A DNA stretch of 9,907 nucleotides, from the NCBI GenBank assembly GCA_035528275.1, contig DATKYV010000090.1:1-9907 (forward strand), given 5' to 3'. The translations under genes were made by a program, and so were the position numbers. Of this stretch, positions 1 through 7,347 are shown piece by piece (positions within the stretch are counted from its first letter, which is position 1; each line of letters opens with the position of its first letter). This DNA comes from DATKYV01 sp035528275 (lineage in GTDB: Bacteria; Acidobacteriota; Terriglobia; UBA7540). Under the pieces are notes generated by a model that was given only the letters and a program-made list of their open reading frames with translations, was not told the DNA's origin and did not search any database.

Positions 1-1311
1 GTACCAGCGCAGAAGGTAGACGGCTCCCGTGCCCGCGCCAAATCCCATGACGATCGTCCAGGTTCCGGCCACGGATTGAAGCACGTAAGACACAGCGCCC
101 CCGAGGACCACGAGGAGCATGGTCGAAATCCTGCCCGCGAGAACGTAGTGCTTCTCATCTTTTTCGCGCGCCAGGAAACGGCGGTAGAGGTCATTAATGA
201 TGTAGGACGATCCCCAGTTGAGCTGTGTCGCCACGGTCGACATGTAGGCCCCCGCGAAGCCCGCCAGCATCAAGCCGCGCAGGGCTGCGGGAAGGTAGTC
301 CACCCAGACCTGAATGTAGCCGGCCTCGGCGTCGGCGCCGGGCAGGCTGAGCGAAGGGTAAAGGATCGCGGCGGCCAGTGCGGTAATCACCCATGGCCAG
401 GGCCGCAGCGCGTAGTGCGCGATGTTGAAGAAGAAAGTTGCCCACAGCGAGTTCTTCTCATCTTTGGCGCAGAACATGCGCTGCGCGACGTACCCTCCGC
501 CGCCCGGTTCGGCTCCCGGATACCAGTTCGACCACCAGTTCACGCCCAGGTAGACCAGAAAGGCCATAATCGGCATCCAGGGAGAACTGAGGTCGGGGAT
601 GAAAGAGAGGATTGAACCGGTTCCTCCTTCCGCCGCCTGCCGCGCCGCATCGAGGGCGGCAAGCTTTTCCTTCATCGGTCCCAGGCCGCCCACGGCGCCC
701 ACAGCGTAGAAAGCCAGAACGATCACCATCACCATGGGCAAAACGAACTGCAGGATGGCCGTCCAGAGAACCCCACGGATGCCGGAGATCGTCGTATAGA
801 GTCCGGTTATAAACAGGCAGACGAGCATCGCTTGAAACTTGGGGAGATCGAGAGTCGTTCCCAGTATCTTGATCATGGCCAGGTTGACCCAGCCGAGAAT
901 CAGGCAGTTCATCAACACGCCGAAATAGACGGCGCGGAAGCCGCGCAGGAAGGCGGCGGGTTTGCCGGCGTAGCGGATTTCCACCAACTCCAGGTCAGTG
1001 ACGATTTCGGCGCGTCGCCACAGGCGGGCGAAGAAGAACACCGTCATCATGCCGTTGAGGAGCAGGCTCCACCAGAGCCAGTTCCCGGCGATGCCCTCCC
1101 GCACAACAAGGCCCGTGACCGCCAACGGGGTGTCGGCGGCGAACGTAGTTGCCACCATGGAAGTGCCCGCCAACCACCACGAGGCATCGCGGCCGGAGAC
1201 GAAGAAATCGGAGGTGCTCTTGCCCGCTTTCTTGCGATAGTAGAGGGCTATGCCAATTATGGCGGCGAAATAAGCGGCGATCACCAACCAGTCCAGAAGT
1301 GATAGTTTCAT
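1..1311 (-). CDS. Sodium:solute symporter (SSS family), 3'-truncated by window edge
   Basis: This is an inner-membrane Na+-coupled transporter of the SSS/SLC5 family. The frame is open for exactly 437 codons from ATG at 1311 to the left edge, with no stop, so the C-terminus lies outside. TM1 is at about residues 5-25, followed by the family-typical segment DFFVSGRDASWW at 35-46. Many further hydrophobic helices follow. Residues 259-280 (WWSNWYPGAEPGGGGY, then VAQR) occupy the SSS signature region, and 356-375 (AYMSTVATQLNWG to IINDLY) matches the helix that carries Na+ site residues. Full members of this subtype are usually about 550-620 residues. The substrate cannot be read from sequence; a sugar or cell-wall amino sugar is suggested by the divergent AmiE-NamZ gene. 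The start is preceded by only a weak ribosome-binding sequence, but it places TM1 correctly. Family call is certain; substrate is inference. Confidence 0.9.
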   Translation of the reverse strand, partial: MKLSLLDWLVIAAYFAAIIGIALYYRKKAGKSTSDFFVSGRDASWWLAGTSMVATTFAADTPLAVTGLVVREGIAGNWLWWSLLLNGMMTVFFFARLWRRAEIVTDLELVEIRYAGKPAAFLRGFRAVYFGVLMNCLILGWVNLAMIKILGTTLDLPKFQAMLVCLFITGLYTTISGIRGVLWTAILQFVLPMVMVIVLAFYAVGAVGGLGPMKEKLAALDAARQAAEGGTGSILSFIPDLSSPWMPIMAFLVYLGVNWWSNWYPGAEPGGGGYVAQRMFCAKDEKNSLWATFFFNIAHYALRPWPWVITALAAAILYPSLSLPGADAEAGYIQVWVDYLPAALRGLMLAGFAGAYMSTVATQLNWGSSYIINDLYRRFLAREKDEKHYVLAGRISTMLLVVLGGAVSYVLQSVAGTWTIVMGFGAGTGAVYLLRWY

Positions 1312-1336
1312 TTCGAAACCGTCCAAGGGGTCATGC

Positions 1337-1355
1337 CGAAAGAAAGAACCTTTCG
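1337..1355. promoter_or_regulatory. Inverted repeat abutting the -35 box, possible operator
   Basis: CGAAAG (1337-1342) and CTTTCG (1350-1355) form a 6-bp inverted repeat with a 7-nt gap, directly next to the TTGACA -35. The same core recurs as CCGAAAGG at 1398-1405, downstream of the -10. Three copies of one short motif around a promoter could be a regulator site. They are short enough to arise by chance. Confidence 0.25.
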
Positions 1356-1384
1356 TTGACAGAAAAGGGGCGCCAGTATATAGC
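1356..1384 (+). promoter_or_regulatory. Sigma70-type promoter for the AmiE-NamZ fusion gene
   Basis: A perfect -35 hexamer TTGACA (1356-1361) is followed by a 17-nt spacer and a -10 hexamer TATAGC (1379-1384, 4 of 6 matches to TATAAT). Transcription would start near 1391, giving a leader of about 54 nt before ATG 1445. An AGGGG stretch at 1430-1434 is a distant, modest ribosome-binding candidate. Confidence 0.6.
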
Positions 1385-1385
1385 A
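1375..1385 (-). promoter_or_regulatory. Possible extended -10 for the leftward symporter gene
   Basis: Read on the minus strand this is TGCTATATACT, which fits an extended -10 (TGn plus TATATA) about 65 nt upstream of the ATG at 1311. No good -35 lies at the matching distance. It overlaps the -10 of the rightward promoter, so the two genes may be read from one shared AT-rich core. Confidence 0.3.
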
Positions 1386-1444
1386 AAAGGGGCCACACCG
1401 AAAGGCAAAGTCCATCACTCTGGCAGGGCAGGGGACAACAGACG

Positions 1445-3841
1445 ATGAAGACTAATCGAGCAGCCTACTTTCTCCTCATGTTCTGCGCCGCGGTCTCGTT
1501 TTGCATGACGCCATCGGCGGCCAGAGGCGAAGCTCGCGTAAGCCCGGACCTCCGTGTAGAGCAACTCAACTCGATCGATGCTGCCGTCGAAGAGGCCATT
1601 CAAGCGGGGAAGTGCCCGGGAGCAGTCATCCTGATCGGACATCAGGGCCGAATTGTCTACCGCAAGGCCTTCGGCCACCGTGCCCTGGTGCCTGAGAAGC
1701 TCCCCATGACCCTCGACACCATCTTCGATCTGGCCTCGCTTACCAAGGTCGTGGCGACGACGACGGCCGTGATGCAACTGGTGGAGGAGGGGAAGATACG
1801 CTTCGAAGATCCAGTTACCGAGTACTGGCCCGAGTTCGAAGCCCACGGCAAGGCGGCTATCACCGTTCAGGAGCTCCTCACCCACTATTCCGGGCTGCGG
1901 CCGGATCTGGACCTGGAGCCCGCGTGGGCGGGTTATGACACGGCCATGGCGATGATTCTCGCGGAGGAACCCATTGCCCCGCCCGGGACGCGATTTATCT
2001 ATAGCGACATCAATTTCGAGACGCTGGGAGAGCTGGTCCGGCGGGTCAGCGGCCAGCCGCTGGATGCTTACTGTGTCGAGCACATCTTCAGGCCGCTGGG
2101 GATGAACGATACCGGCTTCAATCCGTCTCCCAGCCTTCACGACAGGATCGCGCCCACGCAGTTCAAGGAAGGAACTTCAGGCGAGATGCTCTGGGGCAAA
2201 GTCCACGACCCGACGAGTTTCAACATGGGAGGCGTGGCGGGCCTTGCAGGGCTATTTTCCACCGCGGACGATCTGGCCATCTTCGCCGAGATGCTCCTCA
2301 ACGGCGGCGAGCGCCATGGCGTGCGGATACTGAGCGAACTCGGCGTGGAGAAGATGACCTCGCCCGAGACGCCGCCCAACAAAATGGCCCTGAGAGGGCT
2401 GGGGTGGGATGTCGATTCACCCTATGCTTCCAACCGCGGCGAGTTGTTCCCCCTCGGGTCCTTTGGGCACACGGGCTTCACCGGCACGTCGCTTTGGATC
2501 GACCCGATCACCCAGACCTACATCGTTTTCCTCTCCAACCGGGTCCACCCGGACGGAAAAGGGGACGTGACAAGCCTGCGGGCGAGAATCGCGACGGTCG
2601 TGGCGGCGGCGCTGGGGCCGGTCTCCGTGGAGAGAATCCGCGCCAGCGGGCGGCCGCTGACGGGCTACTTCGAGTTGCGACGTGCCTTCCGCGTGGAAGG
2701 AGCGCGCAACGGCAGGGTGAAGACCGGCGTTGACGTTCTCGAAGCCGAGAAGTTCGCGCCTCTGGCCGGGCGGCGAGTTGGGCTGATTACCAATCAAACG
2801 GGCCGCGACGCCCAAGGACGCCGCACCATCGACCTGCTGCACAAGGCTCCGGGAGTGAAACTCCGGGCCATCTTCAGCCCCGAACACGGGCCGCGCGGCA
2901 CCGCGGATCGCAAGGTGCCTTCCGGCAGAGACCGGGCAACCGGCCTGCGCATTTACAGCCTTTACGGCGAGGTGCGGCGGCCGACGAAGAGAATGCTCAA
3001 AGGTCTCGACGCCCTGGTTTTTGACATTCAGGACGCCGGCGCCCGCTTCTACACTTACATCACGACGCTTGGTTACGCCATGGAAGCAGCGGCCGAGAAC
3101 GGCCTGGACTTTTACGTATTGGACCGGCCCAACCCCATTAACGGGATCGCCGTCGAAGGGCCGATGCTCGACGGCGACTTGATTTCCTTCGTCGGCTATT
3201 TCCCCCTCCCCGTTCGTCACGGCATGACGGTGGGCGAACTGGCACAGATGTTTAACCAGGAGAAGGGATTGGGCGTGAAGCTCCACGTCATCAAGATGGA
3301 GGGTTGGGAGCGGACCGACTGGTTTGACGAGACGGGACTCCCGTGGGTGAACCCGTCGCCGAACTTGCGCAGTCTCACCGAAGCCACGCTCTATCCCGGC
3401 GTGGCAATGGTCGAAGGCGCAAACCTCAGCGTCGGGCGGGGGACCGATCGCCCCTTTGAGCTCCTGGGTGCGCCGTGGATTGACGCGCCGAAGCTGGCCG
3501 CGTATCTCAACGAACGGCGTGTGCAGGGAGTCCGGTTTGTGCCCGTCGAATTCAAACCAAACGGCGGTCCCTTTTCGGGCTATGTCTGCCACGGGGTCAG
3601 TATCGTGCTGATTGACCGTTGGGCACTCGACGCGCCGGCGTTGGGCGTGGAAATCGCCGCGGCACTCCACCGACTGTTCGCGGGCGAGTTCGACCTCGAT
3701 AAAACCTTGCCGCTCGTGGGCTCGCGCTGGGTCCTCGAAGCCATCCGCGCCGGTGACGACCCGCAGTCCATTGCGCTGCGCTGGCAGGTCCCGCTCCAGC
3801 GATTTCGGAAGCTGCGCGCCAAATACCTGATTTATCCGTAG
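1445..3841 (+). CDS. Exported AmiE-like serine hydrolase fused to NamZ (DUF1343) exo-beta-N-acetylmuramidase
   Basis: This 798-residue protein carries two muropeptide-processing domains. Residues 1 to about 29 look like a Sec signal peptide (MKTNR, hydrophobic core, then SAARGEA), with no lipobox. Residues about 40-395 form a beta-lactamase/AmiE-type serine hydrolase: SxxK at S98-L-T-K101, YSD at 186-188 in the YxN position, and HTG at 342-344 in the KTG position. After a linker (about 395-425), residues about 426-798 form a complete DUF1343/NamZ domain: FSPEHG 477-482, FDIQDAGARFYTY 526-538, LDRPNPING 559-567, RHGMTVGELA 591-600 and the NLSVGRGTDRPFELLGAPW region 660-678. E480 in SPEHG is a candidate catalytic acid. 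In B. subtilis AmiE removes the peptide from MurNAc and NamZ then releases non-reducing-end MurNAc; they are separate proteins there. Expected location is periplasmic or extracellular. The N-terminal domain could instead be an esterase or D-peptidase, because the fold is promiscuous. The NamZ call is firmer. Confidence 0.9.
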   Translation: MKTNRAAYFLLMFCAAVSFCMTPSAARGEARVSPDLRVEQLNSIDAAVEEAIQAGKCPGAVILIGHQGRIVYRKAFGHRALVPEKLPMTLDTIFDLASLTKVVATTTAVMQLVEEGKIRFEDPVTEYWPEFEAHGKAAITVQELLTHYSGLRPDLDLEPAWAGYDTAMAMILAEEPIAPPGTRFIYSDINFETLGELVRRVSGQPLDAYCVEHIFRPLGMNDTGFNPSPSLHDRIAPTQFKEGTSGEMLWGKVHDPTSFNMGGVAGLAGLFSTADDLAIFAEMLLNGGERHGVRILSELGVEKMTSPETPPNKMALRGLGWDVDSPYASNRGELFPLGSFGHTGFTGTSLWIDPITQTYIVFLSNRVHPDGKGDVTSLRARIATVVAAALGPVSVERIRASGRPLTGYFELRRAFRVEGARNGRVKTGVDVLEAEKFAPLAGRRVGLITNQTGRDAQGRRTIDLLHKAPGVKLRAIFSPEHGPRGTADRKVPSGRDRATGLRIYSLYGEVRRPTKRMLKGLDALVFDIQDAGARFYTYITTLGYAMEAAAENGLDFYVLDRPNPINGIAVEGPMLDGDLISFVGYFPLPVRHGMTVGELAQMFNQEKGLGVKLHVIKMEGWERTDWFDETGLPWVNPSPNLRSLTEATLYPGVAMVEGANLSVGRGTDRPFELLGAPWIDAPKLAAYLNERRVQGVRFVPVEFKPNGGPFSGYVCHGVSIVLIDRWALDAPALGVEIAAALHRLFAGEFDLDKTLPLVGSRWVLEAIRAGDDPQSIALRWQVPLQRFRKLRAKYLIYP

Positions 3842-3933
3842 GCGGAAATCCTCCCTTGAGGCCCCTCTTCGAAGGGTTCGGCATGCGATGTTGGGGCGCC
3901 GGCAACCTATTGTTTCTCTCCGGTGCGGGAGAG

Positions 3934-3942
3934 TGCTATCAT
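3934..3942 (+). promoter_or_regulatory. Possible extended -10 promoter for the small exported protein
   Basis: TGCTATCAT fits an extended -10 (TGn then TATCAT, 5 of 6 matches to TATAAT), about 78 nt before ATG 4021. A TTGTTT at 3910-3915 is 21 nt upstream of the hexamer, too far for a normal -35. The rest of the 179-bp gap 3842-4020 shows nothing convincing; a 5-bp CCCTT/AAGGG pair just after the upstream gene is too weak to call a terminator. Confidence 0.35.
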
Positions 3943-4020
3943 TCACAGAGATAGCGAACCGGCGGCTGCCGAGAGGTGGCCGGACGGTTCGGCCGGTCAG
4001 ACGATTCGAATGGGGGTGTG

Positions 4021-4575
4021 ATGAAGGAAAAGCTTTCAAGAATTTTCATCGCCATCTTCTTGCTCGCGGCCTGGCTGGTAGTGGCCCCAAGTGGTTTCTT
4101 TGTCGGACACCTCGCGGCCAAAGACAAGCAGCCCCCGCCCGATCCCAACGATCCCACCTATCGTCTATTCCAGTTGTTGGATACGAAGCGAGGCGGGAAG
4201 CTGTCGGAGTTCTATGTCATCGCGGACGTTTACAGCGACGCCAAGTATCCTGACATGCAACAACAGCACATCCTTCGGGCCGAGTACAACAGGGAACGCG
4301 GATTCGGAAAACTCAACCTCCACGTGCGCAGCGTGGGGAAGATCAACTCCCGCCAGTTGGAAACCTACACGCCGAAGGAGTTCTACGAATTCGGTCTGGT
4401 GGACCTGCAAAGATTCTTGAAGACCGACCCGGGACCGCTGGGAAAGCCCGGGGACGTCTACCTGCGCTCCGAGGATGAGCAGCCACTGCACAGCGCCGAG
4501 GTGACCGACGATATTCGGAAAGAGTACGAGGTCTTCCTGACCCAGTACCTGCTGCCCGCGTTGGAGAAGCAATGA
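4021..4575 (+). CDS. Small exported protein of unknown function
   Basis: This 184-residue protein has a clear N-terminal export signal (MKEKLSR, hydrophobic stretch at about 8-30, then HLAAKDK as a possible cleavage region). I know no functional domain for it. The mature part begins with a Pro/Asp-rich linker (PPPDPNDP) and then a soluble alpha/beta-looking segment containing YRLFQLLDTKRGGKLSEFYV, RERGFGKLNLHVRSVGKI and a C-terminal helix ending LTQYLLPALEKQ. I recall similar proteins annotated as hypothetical in acidobacteria, but this is memory, not a search. ATG 4021 is preferred over the in-frame ATG 3976 because it places the signal peptide at the N-terminus and has GGGGGTG just upstream (4012-4018, very close spacing). 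It follows the AmiE-NamZ gene by 179 bp on the same strand and may have its own promoter. Confidence 0.75.
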   Translation: MKEKLSRIFIAIFLLAAWLVVAPSGFFVGHLAAKDKQPPPDPNDPTYRLFQLLDTKRGGKLSEFYVIADVYSDAKYPDMQQQHILRAEYNRERGFGKLNLHVRSVGKINSRQLETYTPKEFYEFGLVDLQRFLKTDPGPLGKPGDVYLRSEDEQPLHSAEVTDDIRKEYEVFLTQYLLPALEKQ

Positions 4576-4578
4576 GCT

Positions 4579-4601
4579 GGCACTTCTCAGGAGCAAGTGC
4601 C
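4579..4601. terminator. Hairpin between convergent genes, possible bidirectional terminator
   Basis: GGCACTT (4579-4585) pairs perfectly with AAGTGCC (4595-4601) across a 9-nt loop, starting 3 nt after the stop codon at 4575. The 62-bp gap lies between convergent genes, where a terminator is expected. No T-tract follows on either strand, so intrinsic termination would be weak. Confidence 0.4.
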
Positions 4602-4637
4602 CAACGTGCTGAGGCAAGCTGCTATCCGTCCGGGACG

Positions 4638-5915
4638 CTATTTGGCCGTTGAAGAGGAGCGGGAGGAAGCGATTCCCCTGCGGGCGGAGCGGGGAGCGGT
4701 TTTCTTCGTGGGTTGCCTCTTGGCCGCTGAGCCCGAGCGGCTTTTCTCAATCTTCGCGAGCAGATTCCAGAAGTCGGGCGATTCGTGCCCCAGCCGCCAC
4801 GGCGCAAACCCTCGCAACCGGTATTCGACCACCAATTCCAATTTCTCGCTGAGACTGCGGTCATCATCGAACCACACCGTGCGGGATGTCGTGCCGTCGC
4901 GCATCTGGAACCAGGGAACGCGCCAGCGGTCGTCCCGCTGGACTTGAATGCCCGGCCGCGCCAGCAAGGCACTCAGCTCGGCGTAGCCGAGTGTTCTTGA
5001 TTGTGTTCCCTCCGTGGTTTTCAACCATTCCCTGCCGTAGAAGGGGAACCCCAACAACAGCTTCTCGCGGGAGACTCGCTTGACGGCGTAGTCGAGGGCC
5101 GCCTTCATCCAGGCGTGGCCGGCCACCGGCCCCGGGGGGCCGCTTTGGTTGTGCTGGTCGTAGGCCATCAGCGTCATCAGGTCGGCGATGCGTCCCAGGG
5201 CGCGATAGTCATAGGGCGCTCCCCATTCTCCGGTGCGAAATCCTCCGGAAGAGCTGGTGCCCGGAAAGGTGTCGGAAAATCGGGGGACAACGGCAACACT
5301 CAGCAGGCGGCCGTCCCGATGCAGCCGCGCTGCCGAGCGCCTTACGAACTGCGTGTACAAGTCCTTGTCCGCGGGGTCGATGAATTCCAGATCGAGTTGC
5401 CAACCGACGAAGTTCTCGCGCTCCGCCAGATACGCCATGTAGATGATGGCGCGTTCCTGGGCTTTGGGGTCATGCAGCAGGGCAGTGGCGATTCCCCGGT
5501 CGAAGCGCGGATTGATCAGCAGCGGCATGAGCGGCAGGTCCTCGCGCCGGGCGATTTCCAGAACCGCGGGCGGGATCGAGCCTTCGATGACCCCATCCGG
5601 ACCCACCGTGAAACACTGGGGAGCGAGCACGTTCATCTTCGCGGCATTCTGCTGTAGCGATTCCAGCCCGCGCCCGTCGGGATAGTAGTAGTACATCCCC
5701 AGCGGCCGTTGCCCAAAAACCCGCCAGCGCAACTTGCGCACCGCCAGGTCGGGTGCGGACTTGGCGGGAGGCTTCGATTCGGAGTCCGGCTTTTCGGCCG
5801 CGCCGAGCCACGCAAGGGTGACCATCACCGCCAGGAGGATCCGCAGCAGACATCGAATTGCCCCGCTCAACCGCGCGCGGCGTGCCTGGCTCGTCAATTT
5901 GATTTGCCCTTCCAT
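4638..5915 (-). CDS. Exported GH18-family glycosidase (YaaH/SleL-like)
   Basis: This 425-residue protein has a basic N-terminus, a hydrophobic signal segment at about 22-40 and a GH18 barrel at about 65-390. The catalytic strand reads FVGWQLDLEF (169-178). D175 and E177 keep the DxE pair needed for substrate-assisted catalysis, with E177 the expected acid, but the first two Asp of the classical DxxDxDxE are V and Q. Other GH18 landmarks are SVAVVPR 206-212, MAYD 250-253, GPPGPVAGHAW 259-269, KLLLGFPFYGREW 285-297 and GFAPWRLGHESPDFW 369-383. The pattern resembles spore-type N-acetylglucosaminidases (YaaH/SleL) more than chitinases, but no LysM domain is present. The last 35 or so residues are a low-complexity Lys/Arg/Ser tail. 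ATG 5915 lies inside the upstream permease gene (22-nt overlap) with GGAG just before it (5919-5922), which suggests translational coupling. The likely substrate is peptidoglycan GlcNAc; chitin is the alternative. Confidence 0.85.
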   Translation of the reverse strand: MEGQIKLTSQARRARLSGAIRCLLRILLAVMVTLAWLGAAEKPDSESKPPAKSAPDLAVRKLRWRVFGQRPLGMYYYYPDGRGLESLQQNAAKMNVLAPQCFTVGPDGVIEGSIPPAVLEIARREDLPLMPLLINPRFDRGIATALLHDPKAQERAIIYMAYLAERENFVGWQLDLEFIDPADKDLYTQFVRRSAARLHRDGRLLSVAVVPRFSDTFPGTSSSGGFRTGEWGAPYDYRALGRIADLMTLMAYDQHNQSGPPGPVAGHAWMKAALDYAVKRVSREKLLLGFPFYGREWLKTTEGTQSRTLGYAELSALLARPGIQVQRDDRWRVPWFQMRDGTTSRTVWFDDDRSLSEKLELVVEYRLRGFAPWRLGHESPDFWNLLAKIEKSRSGSAAKRQPTKKTAPRSARRGIASSRSSSTAK

Positions 5916-7279
5916 CGGCTCCAGAGATAGTAAGCGGGGATTCCGGTTCCCATCAAGAACAAACCCCACAGGGAATCGGTTCGCCGCTGCATAAACGTAT
6001 TCGCGAGCAGCAGGACAGCAAGGACGACGAAGATGGCCGGAACGAGCGGATATCCCCACGTTCGGTAGGGCCGCACGAGGTCGGGACTGCGCCGACGAAG
6101 GATGAAAATCCCCGCCGTCACCAGGGCGTAGAAGAGCCATTCCGAAAAGATCACTTTGGTAAAGAGCGCCTCGTAGGTGCCGCTCAGGGCGAAGATGCCC
6201 GCGATACAAGCCTGCGCCAAGATCGCCGCGGCCGGGGTGTGAAATTTCGGATGGATGCCCGCAAGGAATTTGGGAAACAACCCGTCGCGCGCCTGGGCGA
6301 AGGGTATTCGCGAGCCCGAGAGGATGGAGCCGTTCAGGGTGGCGAAGCTGGAAATCATCACGCCGACCGCAACGAACGAGCCGCCCGCCCCGCCCAGGAA
6401 GCGCCGCGCCGCGTCGGCGGCCACGGTGCTGGTCGCCGCCGCTTCGGCCGGAGTCAGCACGTAGAAGTAGGCGAGATTCGTGAGCGCGTACACGCCAATC
6501 ACCAGCAGCGTGCCCAGGATCAGCGCCCGCGGCACATTGCGCTGCGGATTCTCGACCTCGCCCGCCACCATGTTCAGGTTGTTCCAGCCGTCGTAGGCCC
6601 AAAGCGCCGAGACTGTCGCCACTCCAAAGGCTGCCAGAAACCCCGGCCGCGACTCCCACGCCACTGACTGGCGGTAGTGCTCGAATGAGCCGTCGCCGAG
6701 CGTAAGCCCCAGGACAACGAGCAGCCCCAGGACAACCAGCTTGGACGCTGTGAAGACCGTCTGCACGGCGCCGCTGCGCCGCACACCGAGCACGTTCAGC
6801 ACCGAGAGCAACAGTATCAGAATTGCGGAGCCAGCCTGAAGTCCCGTCAGCCGGAAAACCGCATCACCGCTGAGGAGTGGGACCGGAACTTGCAGGATTA
6901 CCTCGTTCAGCCAGGGAAAGAAGTAGCTGAGGTAGAGAACGAACCCCGTGGCGATGGCGGCAATCGAGGCGGTCTTGGCCACGAAAAAGTACGTCCAACC
7001 GTAAAGAAAGCCCGGCAGCGGCCCGTAGGCCCGATTGAGATAAACGTATTCGCCGCCCGCCTCGGGGATCGCCGCACCCAGCTCGGCATAGCCCAGAGCT
7101 CCGAACAGGCTCAGGGCGCCGGCGAACACCCACACGACGATCACCAGCCACGGCGTGCCGACGTTTTGGAGCATGATGCTGGGCACCAGGAATATTCCCG
7201 TGCCGATCATCGTGCCCGCCACCACCGAAGTGGCGCCGTAGGCGCCCAGTCCTTTGACGAGTTCAGCGCGTTCTGCCAT
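5894..7279 (-). CDS. APC-superfamily amino acid permease (LAT-like)
   Basis: This is a 461-residue inner-membrane amino acid transporter with about 12 hydrophobic segments, full length for the family. TM1 carries the substrate-binding glycine motif GTMIGTGIF (22-30). The stretch from WAYDGWNNLN (227-236) through GEVENPQRNVPRAL (240-253) matches the L-amino-acid-transporter (LAT) branch closely. The conserved loop with SRIPFAQARDGLFP (323-336) follows. It acts as an amino acid exchanger or proton symporter; the exact substrate cannot be told. It is the middle gene of a minus-strand unit, 68 nt after the SSS symporter stop and overlapping the GH18 gene. No clear Shine-Dalgarno sequence precedes ATG 7279, but the start fits the family N-terminus. 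In this setting it could recover amino acids released from wall peptides (inference). Confidence 0.92.
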   Translation of the reverse strand: MAERAELVKGLGAYGATSVVAGTMIGTGIFLVPSIMLQNVGTPWLVIVVWVFAGALSLFGALGYAELGAAIPEAGGEYVYLNRAYGPLPGFLYGWTYFFVAKTASIAAIATGFVLYLSYFFPWLNEVILQVPVPLLSGDAVFRLTGLQAGSAILILLLSVLNVLGVRRSGAVQTVFTASKLVVLGLLVVLGLTLGDGSFEHYRQSVAWESRPGFLAAFGVATVSALWAYDGWNNLNMVAGEVENPQRNVPRALILGTLLVIGVYALTNLAYFYVLTPAEAAATSTVAADAARRFLGGAGGSFVAVGVMISSFATLNGSILSGSRIPFAQARDGLFPKFLAGIHPKFHTPAAAILAQACIAGIFALSGTYEALFTKVIFSEWLFYALVTAGIFILRRRSPDLVRPYRTWGYPLVPAIFVVLAVLLLANTFMQRRTDSLWGLFLMGTGIPAYYLWSRWKGKSN

Positions 7280-7347
7280 GACAATCAGCCGACTGTCGAA
7301 CGTTGCATATTATGAGGGTTCGTCGCTACAGCGGCAGATTTCCTTGA

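Noticed and set aside
76..615. 179-codon plus-strand open frame at the left end
   Set aside because: It is antisense to the partial SSS gene, which has coherent membrane-protein sequence through the whole region to the edge.
1308..1334. Eight-codon upstream frame whose stop overlaps the ATG of the left symporter
   Set aside because: The TGA/ATG overlap is suggestive of coupling, but the frame is so short, and lacks a ribosome-binding site, that chance explains it.
1445..1534. Possible lipoprotein signal in the AmiE-NamZ protein (Cys14, Cys20)
   Set aside because: Neither Cys is preceded by a lipobox; both have Phe at -1. A normal signal peptide ending near residue 29 fits better.
1415..2140. 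241-codon minus-strand open frame
   Set aside because: Antisense to the serine hydrolase domain; no motif of its own.
3976..4020. Earlier in-frame start for the small exported protein
   Set aside because: It would add 15 polar residues ahead of a clear signal peptide and has no better ribosome-binding site.
2417..4039. 540-codon open frame on the minus strand opposite the AmiE-NamZ gene
   Set aside because: It is antisense to a gene with clear domain motifs, its protein is Arg/His/Pro-rich with no recognisable domain, and such long shadows are common in GC-rich coding DNA.
5916..6659. Upstream extension of the GH18 reading frame to 6659
   Set aside because: This part overlaps the permease gene in another frame and encodes Arg/Gly-rich nonsense. 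The signal peptide begins only at ATG 5915.
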